From: Corynebacterium freiburgense
GTDB lineage: Bacteria; Actinomycetota; Actinomycetes; Mycobacteriales; Mycobacteriaceae
Direction: 5' to 3'
Length of the DNA stretch: 64,000 bases
Assembly (NCBI RefSeq): GCF_030408815.1
Contig: NZ_CP047355.1
Coordinates: 62,001-126,000, forward strand
Shown here: one piece after another, positions 35,041 through 43,906 of the stretch
How the letters are laid out: every line of letters starts with the position of its first letter
How positions within the stretch are numbered: the stretch's first letter is position 1
Notes under the pieces: generated by a model
Database searches by the model: none
What the model was told of the DNA's origin: nothing
The model's input: only the letters and a program-made list of their open reading frames with translations
Translations under genes and position numbers: made by a program

Positions 35041-35524
35041 CTTGCCGAAACCAACTGGGCTGCTGCGCGACGAAGGTTATATGCGTCGCGCTTTAGAAAT
35101 AGCCAAAACTACTCCGCGTTTCGACGTCCCAGTGGGTGCGGTTATTTTTGCTCCCGACGGCTCTGAACTGGCTGCGGCTACGAATCGCCGTGAAGCAGAT
35201 CTAGACCCAACCGCTCATGCTGAGATATTAGCGATCCGTCAAGCTGTGCAAGCGTACGGGGATGGTTGGCGGCTAACTGACTGTACTATTGCAGTAACTC
35301 TAGAACCGTGCACAATGTGCGCTGGTGCGTTAGTTGGAGCGCGGATCGGACGTATTGTTTTTGGTGCGTGGGAGCCAAAGACCGGTGCATGTGGCTCTGT
35401 TTTTGATGTAGTACGTGACCCTTCAGTACTTCATAATGCAGAAGTTCGAGGAGGCGTACTTGAGTCCGAATGTGCGAAACTCATGGTGGATTTTTTCAAA
35501 CACACCCAACTGAGACCTAGATAA
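35000..35524 (+). CDS. tadA: tRNA-specific adenosine deaminase TadA
   Basis: A zinc deaminase that converts the wobble adenosine of tRNA-Arg(ACG) to inosine; its substrate genes lie at 29.9 and 32.1 kb. The zinc and catalytic motifs are 'HAEILAI' and 'PCTMCAGALVGARI', with 'DVPVGAVIF' and 'MRRALEIAK' as the usual N-terminal elements. The start is uncertain: ATG 35000 (used here), TTG 35030 or TTG 35039 just after the partner gene, or ATG 35081, which has a GAAGG site but would shorten the first helix. Cytoplasmic. Confidence 0.92.
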   Translation: MRSLPKRQIYTLSNLPKPTGLLRDEGYMRRALEIAKTTPRFDVPVGAVIFAPDGSELAAATNRREADLDPTAHAEILAIRQAVQAYGDGWRLTDCTIAVTLEPCTMCAGALVGARIGRIVFGAWEPKTGACGSVFDVVRDPSVLHNAEVRGGVLESECAKLMVDFFKHTQLRPR

Positions 35525-35548
35525 CAAACTTATATCAATCATTTCAGT

Positions 35549-35557
35549 GGGGGGGGG
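35549..35557 (+). repeat. Nine-G homopolymer upstream of csbD
   Basis: A run of nine G immediately before an ATG at 35558, in the leader of the csbD-like gene. Such runs are prone to slippage and could vary promoter or leader length. Confidence 0.8.
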
Positions 35558-35617
35558 ATGTGTATGTGTGTCCCCCGTAGAGTGGTGGAACCTTCAACTA
35601 TGAAAAGGAGCCCCAAT

Positions 35618-35824
35618 ATGGGAGATCTAGGTAGTAAAGCTGAAAAGTTCGGTGGCAAAGCCAAGGAAGCCGTAGGCGAAGCAGTTGGCAATGAGAGCAT
35701 GGCTGATGAAGGACGCGCAGATCAAACGAAAGCCGACGTCAAGGAAACGCTTAGCAATGCTGGTGAAGCCGTACAGAACGCCAAGGATAAAGTACTGGGT
35801 GCTTTCCAGAAAGACGATAAATAA
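35618..35824 (+). CDS. CsbD-family stress protein (68 aa)
   Basis: A small hydrophilic helical protein: 'KAEKFGGKAKEAVGEAVGNESMADEGRADQTKADVKE' is the CsbD signature. CsbD proteins accumulate under general stress in many bacteria but have no known biochemical activity. The ATG at 35618 is chosen because AAAAGGAG lies 8 bp before it; an earlier ATG at 35558 would add 20 unrelated residues. A single gene between tadA and tRNA-Ser(CGA). Confidence 0.92.
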   Translation: MGDLGSKAEKFGGKAKEAVGEAVGNESMADEGRADQTKADVKETLSNAGEAVQNAKDKVLGAFQKDDK

Positions 35825-35871
35825 CCTGGGTAATTTGGTAGCTACCCGCTTATCCCGATAAGCTTTTTGGC

Positions 35872-35962
35872 GGTGGCGTGTCCGAGCGGCCGAAGGTGCT
35901 CGCCTCGAAAGCGAGTGTTGGGTAATCCCCAACCGGGGGTTCAAATCCCCCCGCCACCGCCA
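35872..35962 (+). tRNA. tRNA-Ser (anticodon CGA)
   Basis: Acceptor GGTGGCG pairs with CGCCACC (35952-35958), followed by G and an encoded CCA. The anticodon loop CTCGAAA gives CGA, and a long variable arm is present. Confidence 0.97.
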
Positions 35963-35972
35963 ATAAAAACGT

Positions 35973-36009
35973 ATCCCCTGGACATTTCGATGTTGGGGGA
36001 TTGTTTTTA
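35973..36009 (+). terminator. Terminator after tRNA-Ser(CGA)
   Basis: ATCCCC and ACAT on the left pair with ATGT and GGGGAT on the right around a TTCG tetraloop, with a small internal loop; TTGTTTTTAT follows. Confidence 0.8.
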
Positions 36010-36171
36010 TGAATCGGATGTTTCATTTCTCAGAGTGACCCCGATGTACTTATATGGCACCTGTGGTGTGGAAAGCATACGCTTCGCACACCTTGAGAAT
36101 CTTCCGGGGTAGGCTTTCCTGGGAGACTAGTCTTTCTATACCATCGAGTAACCTGAGGAGTATTCTTCGCC

Positions 36172-38613
36172 GTGGCCAAGCTGCTATTCCGCATAGGCAG
36201 GTTCTCGTACCGCCGGAAATGGGCTGTTCTAGCTATATGGGCGGTTATTTTCGCTGCTATTTCTGGTTCGGCATCCGCATTTCAGCGCGGTTTTGATGAT
36301 GTTTTTTCCATTCCGGGTACTCCATCTCAACGTGCTGCGGAGTCTTTGGTTGAGCTATTTCCTGACCAGAAAAATCCCTTAGAGTCAGCCGGTGTGAATA
36401 TGGTGTTTGCGGCACCTGAGGGGCACCGTTTAGATGAACCTAAATATTCCCAGGCCATTGATGTTGTTATTGGGCGGATTGAAAAAGATCTGCCAGGGCT
36501 CACTGATACCCGCCGTTTTGGTAATCCTGTAAAGCTTAGTCCAGAGCTTATGCAAGGGATTATTGAGCAGGAGACACAGAGTGGTTTACCGTTGCCTATG
36601 GCGGAGAAAGACGCCTATAACTTGCGGCTTGTAAGCGATGATGGGCGTATCGGCTACACAACCTTTGGCATTGATGTTCCGCTTCCTTCGGCTGTTACTG
36701 AAGAGCACCGCAAAGTAATTAATGACGCCATGCAAGCTGGGCGTGACCTGGGGCTCACCGTGGAAAGTGGTGGTGCAGCTTTTGGCGATCCGCTGGTGAT
36801 TAAATCGACGAGTGAGATTATTGGTATCGGTGTTGCTTTCTTGGTATTGCTCTTTACCTTTGGGTCCCTTATTGCGGCAGGTTTACCGCTGGTGACTGCA
36901 GTGGTAGGCGTTGGTATTGGTAGTGCTTCGATTATCCTTGCTACCGCTTGGGCGCCTCTTAATAACACCACTCCCGTGCTTGCGGTCATGCTTGGGCTAG
37001 CTGTTGGTATTGACTATGCATTGTTTATTGTTTCTCGATTCCGTAGTGAATATAAGCGTGCTCCACGGGATGAAGCAGCTGGCATGGCTGTAGGCACTGC
37101 CGGATCTGCTGTAGTGTTTGCGGGTCTTACAGTGGTAATCGCGCTTGTTGCGCTAACGATTGTGAATATTCCGTTTCTTACGTATATGGGCCTAGCTGCT
37201 GCGTTTACAGTGTCGGTGGCTGTTCTCGTGGCTTTGACACTTTTGCCTGCATTGCTTGGCGTTGCTGGTCAATATGCATTTGGATTGCGGATACCTAAAA
37301 TCGGGAAAGAGTCTGATGAAAAAGGAACTTTTACTCGGTCAAAGGGTCGTGTGTGGGTTGGCTTTGTGCACCGTTTCCCCGCACTTGTGCTCACAGTTGT
37401 AGTTTTGGGTTTGGGGGCTTTGACAATTCCGGCCACTCGCTTAGAACTTGCGCTGCCATCGGATACCACTTCAAACCTCGACACTACTCAGCGGAAATCT
37501 GCTGATTTAATGAAAGAGGGTTTTGGCCCGGGTGTAAATGCGCCTTTTCTTTTAGTAGTGGATGCCCGTGAAGTTGATGCGCAATCTCAGGTGCTGGCTC
37601 CACTTGTTGGCGTCATGAAAGACGAAGCAGAGCGTAACGAACAAGAGTTTAAGCGCAAAGACGCTGCTGCATTGGCTTCGTTTCAGCATACTATTCAGCA
37701 ATTTGCTACCCACCCTGGGGTAAAGCACGCGCAGATAATCGGCGTGAATGAAAAAAATAATGCGGCGCAAATGCTGCTTACTCCAAATTACGGGCCAGAG
37801 GATCCAATGACCAGCCAACTTATGGCTGCGCTACGGTCCCGTGAACAAACAATTGAGTCAAGTACTGGAATAGAGATTGGTATCACGGGTTTGACGCCTA
37901 TCCAGCGAGACGTTACCCAAAAGCTCTCCGATGCGATGCCGATCTACTTGGGAATCGTTGTTGGCCTTGCAGTTTTGCTATTGCTGGTGGTATTCCGTTC
38001 GGTAATGGTTCCCGTTGTGGCTGGATTGGGCTTTTTGCTTTCTGTTGGTGCAGCATTTGGCGTGACTGTACTGTTCTGGCAGGAAGGTCTATGGGGAATG
38101 GTAAATACGCCAGGACCGCTGATTTCCTTTATGCCGATTTTCTTAATCGGTGTGACCTTCGGTTTAGCAATGGATTATCAAGTGTTCTTGGTGTCGCGTA
38201 TGCGTGAACACTACACGCATATCGCAGGTAAGCCACAAAGCGGAAAGTACAACATTGTTGAAGAATCGATTATTGAAGGTTATACACTCGGTTCCCGCGT
38301 AGTTACCTCCGCAGCATTAATTATGATCGCGGTGTTTGTGGCATTTATTGATCAACCATTGCCTTTTATTAAAATATTTGGTTTTGCACTCGGCGCGGGC
38401 GTATTTTTCGATGCGTTTTTTGTTCGAATGGGATTAGTTCCTGCCGCAATGTTCCTGCTTGGAAGGGCTACATGGTGGATTCCAGCTTGGCTGGACCGTA
38501 TTTTGCCAGTTGTTGATGTGGAAGGTGCCGCTTTGGAATCTGAGTGGGTGCGTCTGCAAGAGGAACGGGACCGACAGAACACCGAAAAACTCCATGCATT
38601 GCGTCAAGGCTAA
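36172..38613 (+). CDS. MMPL-family RND transporter (813 aa)
   Basis: A twelve-span transporter in two similar halves, each with an outer porter domain. The proton-relay Asp-Tyr pairs are visible in 'GLAVGIDYALFIVSRFRSEY' (Asp281) and 'GLAMDYQVFLVSRMREHY' (Asp668). The N-terminal 'YRRKWAVLAIWAVIFAAISG' is the first span. Actinobacterial MmpL proteins export envelope lipids such as trehalose monomycolate; corynebacteria have several. It lacks the long cytoplasmic tail of MmpL3, so the substrate cannot be named. GTG start at 36172. Confidence 0.92.
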   Translation: MAKLLFRIGRFSYRRKWAVLAIWAVIFAAISGSASAFQRGFDDVFSIPGTPSQRAAESLVELFPDQKNPLESAGVNMVFAAPEGHRLDEPKYSQAIDVVIGRIEKDLPGLTDTRRFGNPVKLSPELMQGIIEQETQSGLPLPMAEKDAYNLRLVSDDGRIGYTTFGIDVPLPSAVTEEHRKVINDAMQAGRDLGLTVESGGAAFGDPLVIKSTSEIIGIGVAFLVLLFTFGSLIAAGLPLVTAVVGVGIGSASIILATAWAPLNNTTPVLAVMLGLAVGIDYALFIVSRFRSEYKRAPRDEAAGMAVGTAGSAVVFAGLTVVIALVALTIVNIPFLTYMGLAAAFTVSVAVLVALTLLPALLGVAGQYAFGLRIPKIGKESDEKGTFTRSKGRVWVGFVHRFPALVLTVVVLGLGALTIPATRLELALPSDTTSNLDTTQRKSADLMKEGFGPGVNAPFLLVVDAREVDAQSQVLAPLVGVMKDEAERNEQEFKRKDAAALASFQHTIQQFATHPGVKHAQIIGVNEKNNAAQMLLTPNYGPEDPMTSQLMAALRSREQTIESSTGIEIGITGLTPIQRDVTQKLSDAMPIYLGIVVGLAVLLLLVVFRSVMVPVVAGLGFLLSVGAAFGVTVLFWQEGLWGMVNTPGPLISFMPIFLIGVTFGLAMDYQVFLVSRMREHYTHIAGKPQSGKYNIVEESIIEGYTLGSRVVTSAALIMIAVFVAFIDQPLPFIKIFGFALGAGVFFDAFFVRMGLVPAAMFLLGRATWWIPAWLDRILPVVDVEGAALESEWVRLQEERDRQNTEKLHALRQG

Positions 38614-38624
38614 ACTCTTATTTC

Positions 38625-39875
38625 ATGACGCAAGCCGACACCACTTTCGAGTTACATACTCGCCTTGATTCTTCCCCACATGGTCGCACTGGGGTTATTC
38701 ACACCCCTCATGGAGATATTGCCACTCCAGCATTTATTCCCGTCGGAACGAAAGCAACTGTAAAAACATTAACTCCAGAGCAGGTCCGTTCTACGGGGGC
38801 GCAGGCAGTGTTGTCGAATGCGTATCATTTGTATCTGCAGCCAGGGCCCGAAATTGTAGACGAAGCTGGGGGAGTGGCTGCATTTGAAAACTGGCATGGG
38901 CCAACCTATACAGATTCGGGCGGCTTTCAGGTAATGAGCCTCGGCGTGGGGTTTAAAAAAGTCATTGCAATGGATACTAAGAACCTAGTCGAGGGTGATA
39001 TTCGCGCAAAGAAAAAGGATCGTCTGGCCAAAGTAGACGAAGAGGGGGTGGATTTCCGAAGTGTTATCGATGGTTCGAAGCATCGTTTTACTCCCGAGGT
39101 TTCCATGCAGATCCAGCACCAATTAGGTGCAGATATTATGTTCGCTTTCGATGAACTCACCACGCTTGTGGATACTCGCCAGTACCAGGAGGCTTCGGTG
39201 GCGCGGACGCATCGTTGGGCGCAGCGCTGTTTAGATGAGCACGAGCGGCTTACTCAGGCGCGAGTGGGTAAACCTTTACAGAGCTTATGGGGTGTGGTGC
39301 AAGGTGCCCAATATGAGGATTTGCGCAGGCAGGCCGCTAGGGGTTTGGTATCGCTTTCCGACGCCGCGGAGGCTGCAGGGCGCCGTGGGTTTGGTGGCTA
39401 TGGCATTGGGGGCGCATTAGAGAAGGAAAATCTGGGCACTATTATCGGCTGGGTGTGTGATGAACTGCCGGAAGACCGTCCGCGACACCTTCTTGGTATC
39501 TCTGAGCCCAATGACCTTTTTACCGCTATTGAATCCGGCGCAGATACTTTCGATTGTGTTGCGCCTACGCGCCTTGGCCGTCATGGCGGCGTCTATACGC
39601 TTGATGGTCGTGTAAACCTTACAAAAGCCGAGTTTAAACGCGATTTTTCTGGCATTGACGAAGAGCTCGGAGGGTATGTTTCAGAAAACTACTCCCGAGC
39701 CTATATCCATCATTTATTGCGTGCGAAGGAACTACTTGCAGGAACGCTATGTACCCTTCACAATCTGCATTTTATGGTTAGTTTAGTAGACAATATACGA
39801 GCCGCTATTGAGGGCGGATATTACGAAGCCTACCGAGATGAATTTCTTGGCAGATACTATGCTTCCGCAAAATAG
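38625..39875 (+). CDS. tgt: tRNA-guanine transglycosylase Tgt with missing zinc cysteines
   Basis: A 416-residue protein that exchanges the wobble guanine of GUN-anticodon tRNAs for queuine or its precursor. Catalytic Asp97 ('YTDSGGFQVMSL') and the nucleophile Asp310 ('TFDCVAPTRLGRHG') are present, as are 'GVVQGAQYEDLR' and 'GIGGALEKENLG'. In the C-terminal zinc site, bacterial Tgt normally reads E-C-D-C-Y-T-C-x-N-Y; here 347-355 read ELGGYVSEN, so all three cysteines are replaced (Leu348, Gly350, Ser353), while His379 remains. The rest aligns without gaps. It converges on, and overlaps by 19 bp, a queuosine-precursor transporter gene. Confidence 0.9.
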   Translation: MTQADTTFELHTRLDSSPHGRTGVIHTPHGDIATPAFIPVGTKATVKTLTPEQVRSTGAQAVLSNAYHLYLQPGPEIVDEAGGVAAFENWHGPTYTDSGGFQVMSLGVGFKKVIAMDTKNLVEGDIRAKKKDRLAKVDEEGVDFRSVIDGSKHRFTPEVSMQIQHQLGADIMFAFDELTTLVDTRQYQEASVARTHRWAQRCLDEHERLTQARVGKPLQSLWGVVQGAQYEDLRRQAARGLVSLSDAAEAAGRRGFGGYGIGGALEKENLGTIIGWVCDELPEDRPRHLLGISEPNDLFTAIESGADTFDCVAPTRLGRHGGVYTLDGRVNLTKAEFKRDFSGIDEELGGYVSENYSRAYIHHLLRAKELLAGTLCTLHNLHFMVSLVDNIRAAIEGGYYEAYRDEFLGRYYASAK

Positions 39876-40522
39876 TTTTCGCGCTTCTTGACCCATCCAA
39901 TAACAATATATGTCAGGGGCATCATCAGGATTTCCACTGCTGTTTTCCACGCAAATCCAAACAATGTGTAGTTGAGTGTGTCTGCCGCAGTGGTAATTCC
40001 AATTGCGGGTGCTGCAATCAAACAGAAGACTAATGTGTCTCCGAATTCGCCAACAAGGGTTGAGCCTAATAGCCGGGCCCATAAAGATTTTTCACCGGTC
40101 TTTTCCTTGAGTTTTACCAAAACCCAGGAGTTAAGCAGTTGACCAACCAAGTATCCGGTAAGACTGGCTAGGACAATTTGGGGTACAAGGCCAAGTACAG
40201 TTTCAAATTGTGTTTGGTGTTCGTAGAATTCTGCAGCTGGTAGTGCAATTGCGATATAGAAAGATATAACGGCAATAAGTGTGACGGCAAAACCGGTCCA
40301 GATTGCGCGGCGTGTTGCCCGAAAACCGAAGCATTCGGCGAGTACGTCACCAACTACATAGGCGAGGGGGAAAAGAAAGAATGCCCCATCGGTAATAATT
40401 GGTCCGAATGCTACAGCTTTTGTTGCGGTGATATTGGAAATAACAAAAACCGCAACGAAAAGCGCGAGTAGTACCGGGTATAGGCTGCGCTGCACCGGAA
40501 TAAAACGTACAGGAGTTGACAT
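39857..40522 (-). CDS. Queuosine precursor transporter (YhhQ / DUF165 / VUT family)
   Basis: A 221-residue membrane protein with six spans: 'LYPVLLALFVAVFVISNITATKAV', 'GAFFLFPLAYVVGDVLAECFGFRATRRAIW', 'IVLASLTGYLVGQLLNSWVLVKLK', 'SLWARLLGSTLVGEFGDTLVFCLIAAPAIG' and 'AWKTAVEILMMPLTYIVIGW'. These are family signatures. The E. coli homologue imports queuine-pathway bases. No queuosine biosynthesis gene is in this window, so salvage through this carrier and Tgt is the simplest reading. The ATG at 40522 follows an extended upstream option. Confidence 0.92.
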   Translation of the reverse strand: MSTPVRFIPVQRSLYPVLLALFVAVFVISNITATKAVAFGPIITDGAFFLFPLAYVVGDVLAECFGFRATRRAIWTGFAVTLIAVISFYIAIALPAAEFYEHQTQFETVLGLVPQIVLASLTGYLVGQLLNSWVLVKLKEKTGEKSLWARLLGSTLVGEFGDTLVFCLIAAPAIGITTAADTLNYTLFGFAWKTAVEILMMPLTYIVIGWVKKRENYFAEA

Positions 40523-40567
40523 GGGTCTATATGTTCCCATAAGCCCCAGTGGTTTTCCTAGCGGGAG

Positions 40568-41461
40568 TTAGTCTTCCAGTACTAATTCAGCATCAGTGAT
40601 TGCCAGGCGTTCAGATTCGCCAGCCAGAAGTGATTGCATTTGGGCGGCGTTTTCCCCAATCGGGACACTTAGTGCTTGTGGATCTTTAGCGAAAGTCAAA
40701 GCGAGCAGAGAAGCGAATTGGTTGAGGAGCACAGTGGCCTCGAAGTGGTCAATATCGTCGGCTTCTGGTGCATCTACGGTAAGTAGACCATAGAGTTTAT
40801 CTGCATTGCTTACTGGCATAGTGGCGAAGCATTGGTAGTTAAATGTTTCGTCAGAGATTTCTGAGGTATCTGGTTCGTATCGCCCCTCATTAAGGCTCAT
40901 TGCCAGGCGCAATGATTCATCATTGATGGTAAATACGCGTGTGGAGCGTTGATTTTGGCGACCACCATGGCCCCATGAAGAAGCACGTAATTCCACTGGC
41001 TCAATATTAGTAACAAGGAAAAGATTGACTCTTACTCCTGTTCCTGGCCCTAGGCGATCTTTCACCATGGAAAGAATATTGCGGCGAGCGTTATTAAGGC
41101 GCATATCACGGAGTTTCTGGTCTTCAACATTAAATGTGTCACCCACATCTTGTGTTGCTTGCGTCAATTCCCGGACGATGGAATCCAACGCATTCATCTG
41201 CGCATGGTGACGTTCTTGTTCTAGGACCTTTTTACGCCCATCTCTTAGCTTTCCAAGGATAAGGCCAAATAATGCTAAAGTGCCGCATAATACTGTGATT
41301 GGGAGGTGTTCCACTCCGAAGTATCCTGCGGAAGCAGATCCAAAAACCACCATAGCCTGAAAAATAAGTGGCGGAATTGTAGAAATTCTTCGCGCCCATT
41401 TGGGCTCAGGCAAAACTGGGTCGTATGCCGCACTTATGGTTTTTGGATTTCGGTTGAACAT
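40568..41461 (-). CDS. Membrane-anchored GAF-like sensor protein (297 aa)
   Basis: Two adjacent spans near residues 28-68 ('IPPLIFQAMVVFGSASAGYFGV' and 'LPITVLCGTLALFGLILGKL') lead into a helical linker ('DSIVRELTQATQDVGDTF'). A GAF-like domain follows ('RDMRLNNARRNILSMVKDRLG', 'QCFATMPVSNADKLYGLLTVDAPEADDIDHFEATVLLNQFASLLALTF'). No kinase or cyclase domain follows, so it is a sensor or scaffold rather than a full histidine kinase. The ligand is unknown. It lies between the queuosine transporter and the flotillin gene, all on the minus strand. ATG at 41461. Confidence 0.75.
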   Translation of the reverse strand: MFNRNPKTISAAYDPVLPEPKWARRISTIPPLIFQAMVVFGSASAGYFGVEHLPITVLCGTLALFGLILGKLRDGRKKVLEQERHHAQMNALDSIVRELTQATQDVGDTFNVEDQKLRDMRLNNARRNILSMVKDRLGPGTGVRVNLFLVTNIEPVELRASSWGHGGRQNQRSTRVFTINDESLRLAMSLNEGRYEPDTSEISDETFNYQCFATMPVSNADKLYGLLTVDAPEADDIDHFEATVLLNQFASLLALTFAKDPQALSVPIGENAAQMQSLLAGESERLAITDAELVLED

Positions 41462-41593
41462 AAGCCCATAAGTAGCAGTGACGCAGTGTATGGGCAATAG
41501 GGGGTAGCTATTTGCTTAATCTTTCATCGGTCAAGAATAGGAGAAACCTAAAATAGGTGGTGAGTCAACGCTTGTAAACACACCACCTGCAGT

Positions 41594-43093
41594 TTAGTGC
41601 TGTTCAGTGACGGCTTCAGACTTGTGCGAAGACTCTGGGCTACGTTCCAGAATCTTAGAGATATCGTAGCCGGTTGTGTCTTTGACCATTTGCAGAGTTT
41701 GCAGCAAGTTATCGGTTACTTGCCGAGGAATAGCACCCGCACCGTCAGTGGAAACCACTGTCAGTTTCTCAATATTGCTCATTGGTTCTGCGACTTTTTC
41801 GGCGATCTGCGGCAGGACCTCTACCAGCATTTGCAGGATCGCGGCCTCATTGTAGTGTGCAAACGCGTCTGCACGTTTATTCATTGCCTCAGCTTCCGCC
41901 TGTCCAACCGCGAGGATTGCCGCGGCTTGAGCTTCACCTTCGGCACGAACAGCTTCGGCTTCCGCAATACGGCGCGCTTTTTCGGACTCACCCAATTTTG
42001 CACCCTCAATGGCACTTGCCTCAGCTAATGCCGAACGACGGGATTTCTCACCCACACCCTCAAGGCGCGCCTTCTCAGCTTCCGCCTCAGCATTGGCAAT
42101 AGAGGCAGCCTTGCGGGCGTCGGCGTCGAAAATTGCTGCGTTTCGACGCCCCTCAGCCTCCGTTTCCACCCGGTACCGCTGAGCGTCGGCAGGCCTGCGA
42201 ACCTCAGTGTCCAACTGGCGTTCCTTTAAAGCTGCTTGAGCAACCGCTACCTTCTCCTGCTCCCGCAAAATCGCCTGATCACGATCCGCTTGCGCCAATG
42301 GCCCTGAAGCCGCGGCCTTTGCCAATGCGGCATCCGTCTCAGCTTGAATTTCAGCCTGCTTTAGCACTAACTCCCGCCGCGAAATAGCAACCTCCTGCTC
42401 GGCAGCAATCTGTGCTTGCTGAGCTTCCCGAGTAGCCTCGGCCTCTGCAACAGCTGCAAGTCGACCAACCTTAGCCGATTCCGGACGACCCAAATCATTG
42501 AGGTACGTACCATCATCAGTGATGTCTTGAATTTGGAACGTATCTAAAACCAAGCCCTGGCCAGTCAATGAAGCCTCAGACTCATCCGTAACCCGCTGGG
42601 CAAATGCCGCACGATCCCGAATAATCTGCTCAACCGTCAACGAACCCACGATCGAACGAAGTGAACCAGCAAGAGTCTCCTGAGTAAAAGTCTCAATCTC
42701 ACCCTGCTGTGCCAAGAAACGCTGGGCAGCAGCACGAATGGAATCCTCATTGCCACCAACCTTTACAATGGCAACTCCCTCAACATTCAATTTAATGCCC
42801 TGGCCAGACACCGCATTCCGAATAGTCACCATAATCCGCCGAGACGAAAGATCCAGAATATGTAGCCGCTGAATAAACGGAATAACAAACACTCCGCCAC
42901 CCATAACCACTTTCTGTCCACTTAAATCCGTAGAAATCAAACCTGTTTCTGGATTACGGACTTCCTTCCCGCGACGACCAGTAATAATAAACGCCTCATT
43001 AGGTTTAGCCACCCGATACCGGCTCGCAATAAGCAACCCGACCAAAACCAGAAGGACAAATAAACTCACTAAAGCAAAAATGGCTGTGCTCAT
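41594..43093 (-). CDS. Flotillin / YqiK-type SPFH membrane protein
   Basis: A 499-residue flotillin. An N-terminal hydrophobic anchor ('IFALVSLFVLLVLVGLLIAS') is followed by the SPFH domain ('NEAFIITGRRGKEV', 'GVFVIPFIQRLHILDLSSRRI', 'LAGSLRSIVGSLTVEQIIRDR') and a long Ala/Glu-rich coiled coil of about 200 residues ('AEAEATREAQQAQIAAEQEV' and repeats). Flotillins form rings in ordered membrane regions and organise membrane proteins. It follows an NfeD gene by 32 bp, the usual flotillin-NfeD pair. Start at ATG 43093. Confidence 0.93.
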   Translation of the reverse strand: MSTAIFALVSLFVLLVLVGLLIASRYRVAKPNEAFIITGRRGKEVRNPETGLISTDLSGQKVVMGGGVFVIPFIQRLHILDLSSRRIMVTIRNAVSGQGIKLNVEGVAIVKVGGNEDSIRAAAQRFLAQQGEIETFTQETLAGSLRSIVGSLTVEQIIRDRAAFAQRVTDESEASLTGQGLVLDTFQIQDITDDGTYLNDLGRPESAKVGRLAAVAEAEATREAQQAQIAAEQEVAISRRELVLKQAEIQAETDAALAKAAASGPLAQADRDQAILREQEKVAVAQAALKERQLDTEVRRPADAQRYRVETEAEGRRNAAIFDADARKAASIANAEAEAEKARLEGVGEKSRRSALAEASAIEGAKLGESEKARRIAEAEAVRAEGEAQAAAILAVGQAEAEAMNKRADAFAHYNEAAILQMLVEVLPQIAEKVAEPMSNIEKLTVVSTDGAGAIPRQVTDNLLQTLQMVKDTTGYDISKILERSPESSHKSEAVTEQH

Positions 43094-43125
43094 AACACCT
43101 TTCAATCAAAGAAAACAAACAAAAC

Positions 43126-43632
43126 TTATGGAAGCGTAGGGAGCGCCACGACCTCAACTGCCGTAGGCGAAAGAATAGACACAACCCAAACCTCGCTACC
43201 CACAGCAATTGGCTCAGCTGAACGTGCGGCAACCTTACGAATATGTCCACCAACACTGATACGAATCTCCCCATATCCAGCCTCGGGGATCGAAGTAATC
43301 ACGCGACCACTATGCCCAACCAAAGAATCGGATCGGAAACTTGCAGCATCCTCGCCCGACTTTAAAAATCTGGTCAGCCTAATCGCCCCAAACATTGCGG
43401 CCGCGCCAATAAAGAATCCAATACCAGCAGCCCAAGCCGTATTTCCAGTAGTAGACAGCCCTAACGCCCCACCAAACCCAAATGCGCCAAGAAACGCAGC
43501 CAGGCTGGAAAGCGAAAAGAGGTCATTGTCGAGTGCATCAAAATCAAAGACACCATCAAGCAAATCCCCAACGAGAAAAGTGAGGATTACAAGTGCGAGA
43601 CCGATGCCACCAATTACAAGAAATACGGTCAC
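43126..43632 (-). CDS. NfeD-like membrane protein, flotillin partner
   Basis: A 168-residue protein. It has two or three N-terminal spans ('VFLVIGGIGLALVILTFLV', 'LSSLAAFLGAFGFGGALGL', 'AWAAGIGFFIGAAAMFGAIRL') and a C-terminal OB-fold like domain ('SLVGHSGRVITSIPEAGYGEIRISVGGHIRKVAARS'), as in NfeD1b/YuaF. These proteins accompany flotillin and are thought to modulate raft size or assembly. It is the first gene of a two-gene unit; the ATG at 43632 opens the first span directly. Confidence 0.92.
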   Translation of the reverse strand: MTVFLVIGGIGLALVILTFLVGDLLDGVFDFDALDNDLFSLSSLAAFLGAFGFGGALGLSTTGNTAWAAGIGFFIGAAAMFGAIRLTRFLKSGEDAASFRSDSLVGHSGRVITSIPEAGYGEIRISVGGHIRKVAARSAEPIAVGSEVWVVSILSPTAVEVVALPTLP

Positions 43633-43778
43633 AAATGCCCCCTTTCGGCACCCCCGATTATAGCAAGAGTAAACATAAATCGCAGATAAAATTAAGGAAG
43701 CTACCCCCGTTAATTTAGCTTGATCGACAAACCAAACAAAGAATGTGGGTTTGTGGCCATATTATTTCACGGCAAAAC

Positions 43779-43814
43779 GAAACCCCCTTACCATTTTTTA
43801 ATGGCGAGGGGGTG
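43779..43814 (-). terminator. Terminator of tRNA-Ser(GGA)
   Basis: On the minus strand a stem of ACCCCCT and CCATT arms pairs with AATGG and AGGGGGT, followed by TTTCGTTTT. Confidence 0.8.
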
Positions 43815-43818
43815 TCTA

Positions 43819-43906
43819 TGGCGGAGGATAGGGGATTTGAACCCCTGAGGGATTGCTCCCAACACGCGTTCCAGGCGTGCGACATAGGCCGCTAGTCGAA
43901 TCCTCC
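43819..43906 (-). tRNA. tRNA-Ser (anticodon GGA)
   Basis: On the minus strand: acceptor GGAGGAT/ATCCTCC, anticodon loop CTGGAAC giving GGA, a long variable arm, T-loop GGTTCAAATCC and an encoded CCA. Confidence 0.97.

Noticed and set aside
35558..35617. ATG directly after the nine-G run as the csbD start
   Set aside because: It would add 20 unrelated residues; the ATG at 35618 has a proper AAAAGGAG site and a family-typical N-terminus.
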